Of a stretch of 64,000 bases of DNA, positions 45,656-56,733 are shown piece by piece. The number at the start of each line of letters is the position of its first letter. Position 1 is the first letter of the stretch. Source of the DNA: Gaeumannomyces sp. JS-464 (Eukaryota > Ascomycota > Sordariomycetes > Magnaporthales > Magnaporthaceae). A program made the position numbers and the translations under genes. The stretch is from NCBI GenBank assembly GCA_002197995.1, contig NGZR01000001.1:8742001-8806000 (forward strand). Direction: 5' to 3'. A model generated the notes under the pieces. The model searched no databases. It saw only the letters and a program-made list of their open reading frames with translations, and was not told the DNA's origin.

Positions 45656-48600
45656 ATGTCAGCGACAGCGTAAGTCACTCTTCCGTCTACGATTGCTTCA
45701 TGCGCCGCTGGCCGTGAACAGCCGAGGCGTCACAAAGAACAGCAAGGCCCGGGACCATCATGAACTGTCGCCGCGCGGGCAAGGCCCCTCCCTATCCACC
45801 TTGTATCAACACCGCGCCGCGAGGGAAAAGTGTTATCTGACAGGTCTTCCTGGGCGTCAGATCCGTCAAAGATCTGGTCAAGGCCATCGGCACCTTTCTC
45901 TCCTCCCCGACCCTGCCGCTCCCAGAAGACATCACGTTGGTTATCGAGGCCTACCTCGAGAAGCACCCCCGACGAGATGACCCCGCTGCCGACCGCCTGC
46001 AGGAGGAACTCCTGCAGATACACCAGAAGCTCGTGCACGGCCATCCGGCGCGGTTTGCCCCCTTCCTCAGCATCCTGAGCAGCCTTCGCCCCAGCCTCTT
46101 CACCAGCCCAAAGGCCCTCCAGTGGTTTGAACTTCTCAACGATGATGTTCTCGAGTCTGCCTGGCAGGAGAAGGACCTGGCGGGAGAGACGCTTGCTGTT
46201 ATCGAGTCTACCCTTGCGTCCAAGTCCGACGACCTCGAAGGGCTAAGCTCGATGCTGGCCCGCTCACTCGAGCGCTGGATAGGCTTTGCCGACGTTGCTG
46301 CTCAGTCTGGCGACTCCTCAATTGCTTTCAAAGAAAAAATGATCCGCCAAACACTTCTCACGTGGGGAAAGAAACAGCCCAAGGTAAGGAGGGAGGAATG
46401 GCTAGTACTTGATGCGTACGAGGAGCTCTCACGACGCGATTTGCTGACCGAGACTTTCTCGTCAGGTCCTTTTTGAAACGCTAAATGCACGCTTCTTGAA
46501 AAAAGAGTCTAGGGCACGGTGTATATCGCTGCTCTGCGAATTTGTGAGGACTCAACCGCCTCACTTACACCTGGTTGCGCAAACGCCACTGTTCGACAAC
46601 ATCATAACATGCCTCCAGCGCGACACCTCGACCACGGTTGTCTGCCTTGCCTTAACGGCGCTTACCATGCTGCTGCCCCATCTACCGAGCTCTCTTGTTC
46701 CGTACCTACCCACTCTCTTTAATATCTACGCCAGGCTTCTGTTCTGGGACAGGGAGAGGTCACCCGAAACAAATCTCTCCTCTCCTGGCATTCAGTTGGG
46801 AGATGTCGACCAGTGGGAAACCGTCAGGTTCTCGCCCGAGTCAGAAGACACCGAAATCCCCCAGCTCCTAGAGTACTTTACGCTTCTCTATGGCCTTTAC
46901 CCGATAAATTTCATGGACTACGTACGGAAACCTCAGCGCTATCTCCGCCATGCCAACGCCCCGAACCCCGACGACATTGAGGTACAGCCATCTGAGATCC
47001 GCCATAGGTCAGAAAAGTTCCGCCAAATGCACCTCCTCCACCCCAACTTCTACAGCCTAACGATCGACTCTGAGAAGACCGATTTTGGGCGGTGGATCAA
47101 GAGCGAGCCTGCAGTTGTTGTGGCCGAATGCATGGCCCTGTGCGTGGCAAACGGTCCGGTACCGGAAAACGTGGTCTCTTCGATGCCCCTTGGGGGTGAG
47201 ACCAGCCCCTACGGTGGGGACGAGGCCGATAGGAGCAGCTCTGGAGGAGCTTTGTTGAGCAGCTCGGCAGTCTTGTCCCCACCTCAGGGGCCGTTGAATA
47301 CAAGCTGGCGGCATGCACAATCAACGACGGTTGAATCGTCGGTGGGCAGTCGAGCACACTCTACCGTGATGAGACAGAACTCCCAATCCAGCCATCTGTC
47401 GAGGAGGGAGTCTCTGGAGCTCAGGGCCCGCGAGGCTACTGTGGACAGTCCGACGCTGCACCCGCTCATGGTGCTGTCGCCGTCCCAGACGCAGCTTCAG
47501 GAGATGATTCACTCGAACAAGGTCATGAAGTCCAATGTTGGACAGTCGCTCGCCAATGACAGCGTCCCGTCTCTGGCATTGAGCCACCAAGAGTCGATCC
47601 CAGAGCGGCCGTTTAGCACCGCCGTGCCTCATGCGCAATCTGCGATACGGTCACCCCTTGCCGTGACGGAAAGCGGGGGCGAGGTGGCGCGTCTCCGGCG
47701 ACAGATCATGGTGCTGAACAACGACCTTCAACTTTGAGCGATACATGAAGCAGCAGCATATGGCGCACATCGGCGAGCTGCGGCGGAGGCACATGAAGGA
47801 AGCGGCGACCGAGGCGGAAACGCAAAGCCTGATTATCAACAACCGAAATCTCAAAAGTCAGGTCGAAAATGCAAAACGGACCGAGCTTCAGGTGAGGAAA
47901 GAATCCGAGAGGAGCCGGACACTCGCCAAGAACTGGGAGGCGGAGCTCTCGGGCAAGCTCAAGACGATAAGGGAGGAGCAAAAGAAGCGAAATACGGAGA
48001 TGGACTCCCTGAAGCGTGAGCTCGACTACGCCAAGGACGAGTGCGAGAAGCTGCGGGCGCTGGTCTGTGATGCCGAAGTCAAGGAGATAAACTCGAAGCA
48101 GACGATGCAGTCCATCGACGTCGACATGGCGGAGCTGGCCAGGCTGCGCGGGGTAGTGGAACGGCTGACGGCATCGGAGCGGGACTATCAGGCAAGGCAG
48201 CTCGAGACCGAAACCAAGCTCGCCGAGGCGGCAGCAGCGGAGCAGCGGGCAGAGGTGCTGGCAATGGAGGCGCAGTCGTTGCAGGGCGAGCTCCAGGCGA
48301 CACGGGGCCACTACGAGTCGCAGATCATGGTGCTGAACACCAAGCTGGCCGAGGCGCTCAAGAACAGCCGCAGGAAGAGAGACGATGAAGTGACGGCCAT
48401 GTTCGAGAACGCGCTCGCGGCGAGCCGGGCCAAGCAGGCTGAGCTGCAGAAGCAGTACGGCCAGTTGATGCGGAAGCACACGGTCCTTCAGGCTCAGCTG
48501 CTCGACAGGGCGCAGAACACCCGGGCGCGGAACGACGTGACGGGCTCGGCGGATGCCGACGCTGAGGTGTCGGCGATCGTGGGCCGGTCGTTCAGCCAGC

Positions 48601-48936
48601 GCGCGGCGTGGATGCAGCGGGGATGTCGGACCCCGAGAGCCTGGAGCTGTCGCAGCAGGCAGCATTGGCTCGGGAACGTCGTCGGCCAGCACGGCCATCC
48701 ACAGGCCATCCACGCCGCCGGCTCAGGGCCGTGTTGACAGCCCGTCAAACAGCGGCAACAGCCCTCAGGGTGATCGTTACTATGGCAGAGGTATGCTTTG
48801 ATTTCCTTTACGGTCCCGTTCGTTTGCCGGCAAGCTCTTACCAACAGCGTTCCCAGGCGGCGTGCAAAACTTGGTGCGGAAAGATAAGAAGGAGAAGAAG
48901 GGCAGCGGCATCAGAGGCATCCGTGGCTTTGTGTGA
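45656..48936 (+). CDS. TSC1: hamartin / Tsc1, negative regulator of TORC1
   Basis: Tsc1 stabilises Tsc2, the GAP for the GTPase Rheb, and so restrains TORC1 growth signalling. Exon 1 encodes only MSATA (intron 45670-45843). Then VKDLVKAIGTFLSSPTLPLP and VIEAYLEKHPRRDDPAADRL lead the helical hamartin core, with WFELLNDDVLESAWQEKDLA. Intron 46384-46465 is followed by VLFETLNARFLKKESRARC, TALTMLLPHLPSSL and YFTLLYGLYPINFMDYVRKP. The C-terminal third is a long coiled coil (FERYMKQQHMAHIGELRRRH through RAKQAELQKQYGQLMRKH). Intron 48791-48856 precedes the last exon GGVQNLVRKDKKEKKG and GIRGIRGFV. One-base shifts are needed near exon 2 start (45855-45870), 47729 and twice in 48600-48660. Length near 1,000 residues fits the family. 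Confidence 0.9.
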
Positions 48937-50003
48937 GGGTTGGGGCGGGCGGCTACTGGATATAATTTCGTTGAAATACACTGTTTCGTGGGGGATGTTG
49001 AAGCAGTCAGGGGTATTGGATTGTCCTGGATGCACTCATATATGGCGGCTTATACAGATTTCGCGATGTGCATCGGAGACCTTTTGAAAATAGCAATTGG
49101 ACTAGAGAACAAAGATCAGTCGGCCGGAGACCTGCAGCATGTCGTGTATTTCCGTGGGGCGTGATGCTCGACCAAAAGCGAGGCCTGGTTGATTGGTGGC
49201 TGGGCGGTTTTGGGCTCGCGCAGTGGCATCCTTGTCAGGTCCAACAGTGTGCAGCAAGGCCCCGCCGGGCAGCACCCTGGAAGCAACGTCGTCGGCCGGC
49301 CACCCAATCGATCCGCGCCCCTGTCGCGTTCTCGAGGCCGCCCGCTGCGAGATGGCCGCAAGTCGGCCTCAGCTGCAAGGCGATCAGCCTGTCGCTCTGT
49401 GCTGTTCCGGTAGCTTAGCTTGGTGATGCGTTGTAGCCGCATTGCCGCCATTGCAGACGGAAATGCTGAGCATGTGCCACGAGTGTTAGCCAGCCAGCCA
49501 GCCAGCCCGCCCGCTGAGCTGTGTCGAGGCAGGTCCGCGAGCCCAGCCATTCGCCCCTACAGGGCACAAACACACAGACTGCTGCGCGACCCCACTTGCC
49601 CGAGTCGGTCAGATTGCGCTGCCCGAAGGCTTAGGATGGGACAAGCGCCAAACGCCAGAGCATCGACGCCGCGGCAACCCAACAACCCTTCAGCCTGCCC
49701 GTGCTTCTGACAAGCCGCCGCCTGCCTGTCCGTCCGTCCTGTCGCCCAGAGACGGGAGAATATCTGATCGGGACAGCCAGCCGCCCGCCGGGACGGACCC
49801 TGCAAGCTCGAGTACGGCTAGAGTCTGCCAGGCGCTCGGGAGCGGCCGATTAATATCCTTTTTCATCCCTTGCCGAAACGAAGGAGAAAAAAAAAAGAAT
49901 ACGAAAAATAAGCCATCGAGATCAGACGGACCGCCGACTTGGGCAACACACGAACCGCGAGAGCCGATCCCCGCAAATCAATTGCCAGACGAAAAACACC
50001 ACG
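48937..50003. other. intergenic, no gene seen
   Basis: 1.07 kb between two rightward genes. It contains (CCAG)n near 49490-49508 and a purine-rich leader (A10 at 49887-49896) just before the next gene. Confidence 0.45.
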
Positions 50004-50892
50004 ATGGCGCCCCTGATCCCACCACACGTCGCCACGGCGGCGCGCCAGCTCGTCGGCTCGGCCGTCCGGCGCGCCGGCGACGCCCTCAACGACCTGCCCC
50101 CTCGCTCCCTCCTCATCTCGGTCCCCGCGCCCCTCCCGCTCAGCCTGCTGGCCCCAACCAAGACGGGCGGCGGCGACGCCGACGCGCCGACGCGGGCGCT
50201 CGCGGCGCGCCAGTTCGCCGCCACGACGAGCACGATCCCGGGCGGCTACCACGCCTCCGGGCCGGACCCGGGCACGGTGGTGGGCATCACGCTGGGGTCG
50301 CTGGCCGGGTTCTTGTTACTACTGTGGCTCGTGTACACGTGCATCAACATCGGCAACCCGTCCGCGATGACGGACGCCACGTCGTCGTACGTCGGCGGCG
50401 GCGGCACCGCGTCCGTGGTGACGATGCGCAAGGCGTCGTCGGCGTCGGCGCACCGCCACGCCTCGCGCCGGCGCAGCTCGCACTCGCGCCGCCACAGCCG
50501 GCGCCGCGGGTCGACGGTCGAGGTGCGCGCGTCGACGACGGCGCGCGGGCCCGTCATCCTCGACGACGAGATGTCGGAACTAGGTGGTGGTGGTGGGCGG
50601 GGGCAGGCCGCCGCCGCCGCCGCACGTGGAGCGCGTCGTGGTGGAGGAGTCGACGCGCACCGCGAGGGCCCGCCGCATGTCGGGCGGCAGCAGCCTCCCC
50701 GAGCGCGGCGTCCCCGTGCCCGGGCCGCGCATCGTGCCCATGGACAGCGACGACAGCGCCGACGAGGACGAGGTTGTCGTCATCGAGGAGCGCACGCCAC
50801 CGCGCGCGAGGCGGAGCAGGAGGGGGTCGAGCATGACCGGGGAGAGGATTTACTATGAGCAGAGGGAGCGGAGTGTTTCGAGGAGGAGGTAG
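50004..50892 (+). CDS. single-pass membrane protein of unknown function
   Basis: The protein opens with MAPLIPPHVATAARQLVG, then a Pro/Ala-rich part of about 90 residues. The clear transmembrane segment TVVGITLGSLAGFLLLLWLV with YTCINIGNP follows, and then a basic Ser/Arg/His-rich tail (HRHASRRRSSHSRRHSRRRG). One base appears extra at about 50585-50587: removing it joins DDEMSEL to VVVVGGGRPPPPPHVERVVV. The C-terminus is acidic, then basic (DSDDSADEDEVVVIEERTPP, RRSRRGSS), ending SVSRRR. Unnamed proteins with a GTVVGIxLGSxAGFLLLLW segment are common in Sordariomycetes. Topology is probably N-terminus out and charged tail in the cytosol (inference). No catalytic motif. Confidence 0.7.
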
Positions 50893-51801
50893 TGGTTTTT
50901 TGGGTTGGGGCTGGGGCTGTGTTGGTTTGGTGTCTGCTTCTTGGATACGACGCCCTTATCTTTTAAACCGCCTGATGACGAGCCTTGATGCCTGGGCTGG
51001 TATGGATGGATTTCCTATTTCTGATGGGTCAAGATGCATGGTTTGATTTTGTGATATACCTACCCTACAAGACCGATCTTGTTACTGTTTAAACCTGGCC
51101 GTTATTATTCTACTCTAGTTGTTTTTCCTATTTAAACGGGCATCTTATATTTTGGCTGCAATTTGGGGCCCCAGGCTTGAACATTCGCACAACCACATGG
51201 ATGGACTTGCCGTGCACGATCTCGGGAAAAGGGGCTCGGGAGTTCTGAAGAGGCGGGCATCCAGTCGCTAGATGGAGGCACGTTGGGGCGTGGGGGTAAA
51301 AGGGTGCTCTATGCTTGGAAGGGGTAGAACGCGTTTCTTTTACAGATAGCAAGCGCGAAGCAATCGCGCAAAGTCTACCCAGTCTTATTTCCTGCTTCAG
51401 CTGTGGCACGTCAACCTCGGACAGCAGTTGCTCCCTCCTCGCGCATCGTGGGCAGGCGCATCTCAGAGCTGATGTGTCTATCTTCCGAGCGGCAGGCGCC
51501 TTCCCTCACGAGAATGGCTCCGCGGATCGATGGACCACCTTCCGGGATGCCAGATTCTTCTATGCCCGGCCCCAAAGACAAAGACGACTCTTGTATCCCT
51601 CGTGTGCTCTTGTTCGTCAGTCCAAGCATCTGATGAGCAACATTAGACATCCGGCCCGGCGTGCTCTGCTTTGTTTTTGCGGACCGTTGTCCACCTTGGT
51701 ACATCCCTAGGTATCTGCCTACACACCTTCATCTACTCTATTGAGACTATCTTGTTCGCCTCATCGTCGACCATCGGACAGCCCCGAGAACCTCCCACGA
51801 C
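50893..51801. other. intergenic, no gene seen
   Basis: About 0.9 kb with several short frames on both strands and no motif. T-rich near 51100-51135. Confidence 0.45.
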
Positions 51802-53004
51802 ATGTCCACTCAGCTAAGCCACCCATCCAGGATGCCGCTGTGGCTTCCAACGCCCCAGTAAGATGGCCTCTCTGCTTTTGCTACTCTGTTTGACGGCCGT
51901 GCCGGAACAGATTCACTAACACACCGCGTCTTTTTCCGTGTCCGTCCAGACAAGTTTAGCGGGGAGTTCATGGAGATTCTCTTGAGCAGCACGCCCGGCA
52001 ACCAAGACCACATCATCGAGTCCTACTTCACCGAGGACTGCACCTTCAGCAACCCGCTTCTTCGAGTTCCGGCCTTCGACTACAAGGACGCTTGCATCCA
52101 CAGCATTCGGGATGGAACTCGCGCAGGCTGGTACAGGCGGTACCGCGTGCAGAAGGCCCTGTCGCCCGAGGGCATTGTCCACGTTGAGGCCAGAGGTATG
52201 GTTTTATGCCTTTCCTCAGAGGTATCAGGGCAACTTTGCCGGGAGGAAAAGCACTGACGCACTTTGGACCCGTCCAGCGTTCGATAAGGACGAGAACAAG
52301 GTGGTTCTGCTGATCGCCAGACCTTCCGCATCCTCATCCCGCTGTGCAGCGCCGACGTCAAGAGAATCGTGGTCTTGCAGATGCAGCCGTCGACGTCGAC
52401 AAAGACGGCCGCCTCATCAAGTCGCACAGCCGATGGCTCGGATGCGGATCAGCAGCTCTCGCTAGGCCCCAAGGTCCGCCCGCTCAACTACGATGGCGAC
52501 GACGAGAGAGTCTCTCTTCAGCCGCGGGCACCCCCAAGGATCACAAGGGCAAAGCCATAGAGGCCCACCAAAGCCAGCCGCTTGGCATCCCTTCGGCTTC
52601 GGGCAGCGCCAACGAGCCAGCGGGCCTTGTTCAGACCACCAAGGCGCCTTCGCGGAAGGAGACCTGCGGGTGCGCGCCTGGGTCGGATTGCTGCCGGAGC
52701 AGGTGGTGCGTGGCTTTTCTGTTTAGATATTTCCACTTACTCGTGACGCATCTTGGGTTGCTAACGTCGCCTGGTCAACTTCAACAGTGTCGACTGTGGG
52801 TGCTCCGACAGCAGCCAGACATATCCACCGGCGGCAGGCATGACGCGGCGCTGGATGATCAAGTCCCAGGACGACGTCTACGCGCCGGAGGAGCTGGTCA
52901 TGTTTGTGCTGATGTGGCCAGGCGCACTGGCGGTGCAGTGCCTGCAGTTCGTGGGCGCCCTCGTCGTGGCGGCCATGGTGGCGCCGTTTGTTGCTCGGCA
53001 GTAG
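51802..53004 (+). CDS. SnoaL-like fungal protein with hydrophobic C-terminus, frameshifted
   Basis: The middle segment reads EFMEILLSSTPGNQDHIIES, YFTEDCTFSNPLLRVPAF and RVQKALSPEGIVHVEARAFD, then TFRILIPLCSADVKRIVVLQ. This order resembles an NTF2/SnoaL-like fold as found in an unnamed fungal family (recognised from the general pattern only). Exons are about 51802-51857, 51950-52195, 52278-52702 and 52788-53004; the third intron has the branch TGCTAAC. A Cys-rich stretch (ETCGCAPGSDCC, then VDCGCSDSSQ) precedes RRWMIKSQDDVYAPEELVMF and a hydrophobic end (VLMWPGALAVQCLQFVGALV). The frame shifts at least three times (exon 1/2 join, near 52320 and 52385-52450). The gene is likely real; its exact protein and function are unknown. 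Confidence 0.5.
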
Positions 53005-53052
53005 ATCGCCAGCCCGGCCCCGGCGGCCTATAGCCTCATTGGGGATATCGAC

Positions 53053-53250
53053 ATGGCGGGACTCGATGATATCTCGGCCACCGTCCTCGTCATGACGCCC
53101 AAGAACAAGGACGCCGCCTCCTCCGCCATCCCCCAGACTGGCTGCGCCTCCTCAGCCGGCCCGGGCGCGGGCGAGACCAGGAAGATGGTACGTTTCAGCA
53201 TGGACGACTATTCGAGCGACGACAACGAGAGAGTCACGCAGGCTGCTTGA
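53053..53250 (+). CDS. small open frame, possible extension of the SnoaL-like gene
   Basis: 65 residues (MAGLDDISATVLVMTPKN start, Asp/Ser-rich end MVRFSMDDYSSDDNERVTQ). It lies in the same frame as the upstream gene, separated only by its TAG at 53002-53004 and 16 open codons. It may be a downstream extension lost by a stop, a separate small gene, or chance. No family recognised. Confidence 0.25.
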   Translation: MAGLDDISATVLVMTPKNKDAASSAIPQTGCASSAGPGAGETRKMVRFSMDDYSSDDNERVTQAA

Positions 53251-53940
53251 GCTAGATGGGATATCAGCACTAACGACTCCGATAAGTGGGTTTGATTCTT
53301 TTATTCCGTATCAACGGATCGACTAAAGGAGACTTGTATTCTTGCATTTGTTTTTTTTTTATCTGAGGTCACTCTTCTCCCTTTGACATCATTCCGGGAG
53401 TTCTTTTCTTGTTCGTTTTGGTCGAGTCTTTCTTGTATCGTTTTTGTTAATCAGTGGAAGCTGTTTGGTGCAAGTATGTGTTATTGCGTGAGAAGATGAT
53501 TCAAGCTGCTTCTAATACCGATTCATATGTTTTAGATAGAGGTGCCGGCGCAGCAGATGTATCAAGATGCTAGCCCGCCCATGGAGTAGCATCAAATAGA
53601 AAGAGACAGAAGGACAATGGCAGACGAGTAGAGGATTCATTGCTGTCCCGAGTGATTGGTCACCACCTGGTGCCGGCTCGGGTTGTGATAAATGTGGTGG
53701 CCTCGGTTAAGTTGCAGATTTCCAACAGCATCAGTTGTCGCGACGAGCCCGGCTCTCAGGGAGACGTACTTTGACGCATCGTCGAGGCCATCACGGCGTT
53801 GTATTTCTGCCCTGTGTGCGCCAAGCCGTTTCATTAAGGTAGGTTTGTACACCTGACGAGTTGATCTGTCCGACAAGGGAGCCCCTCACTGGCAGACTCT
53901 TCGTTCAACCTTCATGTGCCGTATTGCCGCCGGCGGCTGG
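53251..53940. other. intergenic, no gene seen
   Basis: About 0.7 kb. T-rich near 53340-53450, then mixed composition. No supportable coding frame. Confidence 0.45.
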
Positions 53941-53954
53941 CTAGGGGCTAGCGG

Positions 53955-55112
53955 TCAAAGCGACTCAAGGCCTGCTAGTCGTGCTCCAAAGCCAAAGCCA
54001 AATGCAACTTTTAACAGCCCGAATGTTCACGTTGCGTGGCCAAGGGCGTCGCTTGCTCGTACGGCGACGCTCACCTGCCCATCACAGGGGCGCCAGCGAC
54101 GACCAGAGGAATGGACCTCGCGGCCTTGTCGCTGGCTTCGGCCGCGGATCCGTCGGCGGCCGACGCCACCGCCCAGCAGCAGCTCGTGCCGTACGCCAGA
54201 GCCAGCGACCCCTGCCCAATGCTCGACCTTGGCGGAGTGGACCAAAGCCTCTTCTTCTCGTACCCCATCATGCCCGTCGTGCCTGTGCCGCCGCCAAGCC
54301 ACGGGCTCTCCCCGCCCACGGCCGCCCCTGGCCCCGCGGGTCTTCGTCAGCGCGGGCCCCATGGTCAGGCGGCCACCCCGTTTGGGGTCCTCGCGGCTGC
54401 TGCTGGCGGTGCTGCCGACGTCAGCGCCCGGGCCCGCGCGGGCCAAGGTTTCGCCGTCTCTAGCTCACCGACGGCTGCCGGCAGCTCATCCCCGCCGTCG
54501 CCCGGTCTTGCCCGCGCATGATGGCGCGGCCCGTGGGCGGCCTGCCGCCGTTGTGCGCCGGCTCTGCGGCGACATGCACTGCGGCTTCGAGGGCGAGCAC
54601 GGCCGGATACTGGGCGCCATGGCCCGATACATCGAGGGCGAGGCGCTGGCTGCCGTCCAGACCTTGATGACCTGCACGCCAATTAGAGTAGTTGTGTCAG
54701 GCGCGGGCTATTTTACGACTGATAAGTCGTGCTTGATACCCATGGGGGTTGATGTCTGGGTTTCTCTTATCTTGCCCTGATTTCAGGGGTTAGCGATTCA
54801 TAATAAGGGAGGGGAAAGGAGATTTGACATGTTTAATAATGAAGACTCTGGAATTTCAGTGATTACTTCGGCGTTTCGAACAACCATTCCAGACGCATCC
54901 CCCCAGCTGTAAGAGTCGCCGCTGGAACGCCGGGTCGAGGCTCTGGGCGACCTTTTGACAGCAAAGAACGACACGCCGGAAACGACGGCGGGAGGCGACG
55001 GCAAGGTCTCGGGCCGGCCCTCGATGCGCTCCTGGGCATCCTGAGCGACTGGTATGCGGACGTAAGCGGGCTGGGCACAATGGTTGCTGCGGTGGTGTCT
55101 GGCATGCAGAGA
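53955..55112 (+). pseudogene. broken Zn(II)2Cys6 transcription factor, RIP-like stops
   Basis: A fungal binuclear zinc-cluster regulator can be read across stop codons. The frame from 53961 gives KRLKAC, TAG (53976-53978), SCSKAKAKCNF, TAA (54012-54014), then QPECSRCVAKGVACSYGDAH. The six Cys have the C-x2-C-x6-C-x6-C-x2-C-x6-C spacing of the family if each stop stands for Gln. Both stops, and a third at 54910-54912 (SPQL-TAA-ESPLERRVEAL), are one C-to-T change from CAG or CAA, at CpA. Further segments (RLCGDMHCGFEGEHGRILGA, ARYIEGEALAAVQTL, LGILSDWYADVSGLG) are regulator-like and lie in changing frames. AT-rich DNA near 54660-54900 also fits mutation. It resembles small AflR-like secondary-metabolism regulators (inference). 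It sits next to the enoyl-reductase-like gene at 55585. Confidence 0.65.
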
Positions 55113-55584
55113 CTTGAAAGCTCTTTACTAAGCTTACCTACCTACCCTCGGATTTCCAGCCCTCTGACGGCCAGTTTTGGCCGGCCCGGCTGAGCGGGAT
55201 TTAGAACTCCGGGGCGGGGCAGTTATCCCCGAGCGCAGGTGGACTTCCGCCCTGCTTGGTTCTGGCTTGGCGCCGGTCAGATTCGCAGGGCCTGCAGGGC
55301 GAGTGGTCTGCTCCCATGTGCAGATTGATAATCACCACTTTGGCCGCGGGATCCTCGCGTCGCGAATGTCCTTTCTGGCGAAGGGACTTGTCGCGAGCAG
55401 AGAGGTGTGATGGCTTGTAGTACGTTTCCCCGGGGGAAGCAATGGCATGCGTCGGATATAAATATGTGGCGGCTTCCAGGTTCCGGGGTAAAGATCATTA
55501 GAGCACATTACCCACATACACGCGCAGCCTTTGTCTATCTATCACTTAGACACTCTATTCTCTCATCGCAGCCGTCAACATACA
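55113..55584. promoter_or_regulatory. promoter region of the MDR oxidoreductase gene
   Basis: 472 bp. ATAAATATG lies at 55458-55466, about 120 bp upstream of the start, and could be a TATA-type element. CTTACCTACCTACC lies near 55132-55145. Confidence 0.4.
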
Positions 55585-56733
55585 ATGGAGACCAAGACAG
55601 CAAACATTGCCGCCGTCGTGCCCGCTGCCGGCGCCGACTTCGTGCTTGAGGAGCAGCCCATGCCGGTCCCAGGCCCCGGCGAGATCCTGATCCGCAACCA
55701 AGTTATCGCCCTGAACCCCATCGACTGGAAGAGGCGCGACATGAACTTTTGGATCACGTACCCGGCCATCCTCGGACTGGGTAAGCACCTACTTGTATAG
55801 CCAGGGGGTGCCACCCTTTTTGTTCCACCTGTTTGCAGAACATCCGACTAACAAAAACCCCGCCCAACCAGACGCCGCCGGCGTCGTCGCCTCGCTTGGC
55901 CCCGGCGTCGAGGGCTTCGAGGTCGGCGACCGCGTCGCCTCGATGCTCGACGGCCTGACCTCGGGCGAGCCCGGCCACTGCGGCTACCAGACCTTCTCGG
56001 TCGCCCGGGCCGCCATGGCCATGAAGCTGCCGGCCGGCCTGACGGCCGCCCAGGGCGCCTCGCTCACCACCAACGCCGCCACCGCGGGCGTCGTCCTCTT
56101 CGACGCCATGGGCGTGCCGCGCCCCTCGCTCGACGGCGGCGCCGAGAGGCCGAGGCCGCCGGCCGGCAAGGACAGCATCCTGATCTGGGGCGCCGGCGGC
56201 AACTTTGGCTTCATCACGGTCCAGATGGCCCTGCTGGCCGGCATGGCCGTCTTCGCGACGGCGTCGCCGCGCCACCACGCCGCCCTCCGCAGCCTGGGCG
56301 TCGCCGCCGTCGCCGACTACCGCTCACCGACGGCGGCGCAGGACCTGGCCGCGGCGGCCGCCGCCGCCGGTAAGCCCATCGGCCTGGCGCTCGACTGCAA
56401 CGGCGGCAGGGAGTCGACCGAGGCGGCCGCGCGGGTGCTGGCGCTGTCGGGGGCGCCCAGCAAGCTGCTGCTGTACGCGACGCCGCTGACGCCCGACACG
56501 GAGATCCCCCCGCGGTCGAGCACGCCTTCGTGCAGGGCGAGCGGAGCTGGGCCGACGGCACGATCGGGATGTCGCGCTGGCTGTTCCACGAGGCGCTGCC
56601 GCGCTGGCTCGAGGCGGGCAGGTTCGTCGTCGGGCCCGTCCGGACCGTCCCCGGCGGCCTCGGCGCCGTCGCCGAGGGGCTGAGGCAGCTGAGGGCCGGG
56701 GTCAGCGGCGAGAAGCTGGTGGTGGAGATTTGA
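55585..56733 (+). CDS. MDR-superfamily zinc-type oxidoreductase, enoyl-reductase-like
   Basis: Medium-chain dehydrogenase/reductase expected to use NADPH. The N-terminal GroES-like half has METKTANIAAVVPAAGADF, LEEQPMPVPGPGEILIRNQV and ALNPIDWKRRDM, then, after intron 55781-55871, DAAGVVASLGPGVEGFEVGD. The nucleotide site is WGAGGNFGFITVQMALLAG. The Cys and His zinc ligands of alcohol dehydrogenases are absent, as in quinone and trans-acting enoyl reductases (LovC-like group). One C is missing in the C6 run 56506-56511, which joins DTEIPP to VEHAFVQGERSWADG and the C-terminus FVVGPVRTVPGGLGAVAEGL. The stop is at 56731-56733. Its neighbour upstream is a broken zinc-cluster regulator, so this may be the remnant of a small metabolic locus; no synthase gene is in the window. 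Confidence 0.85.
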
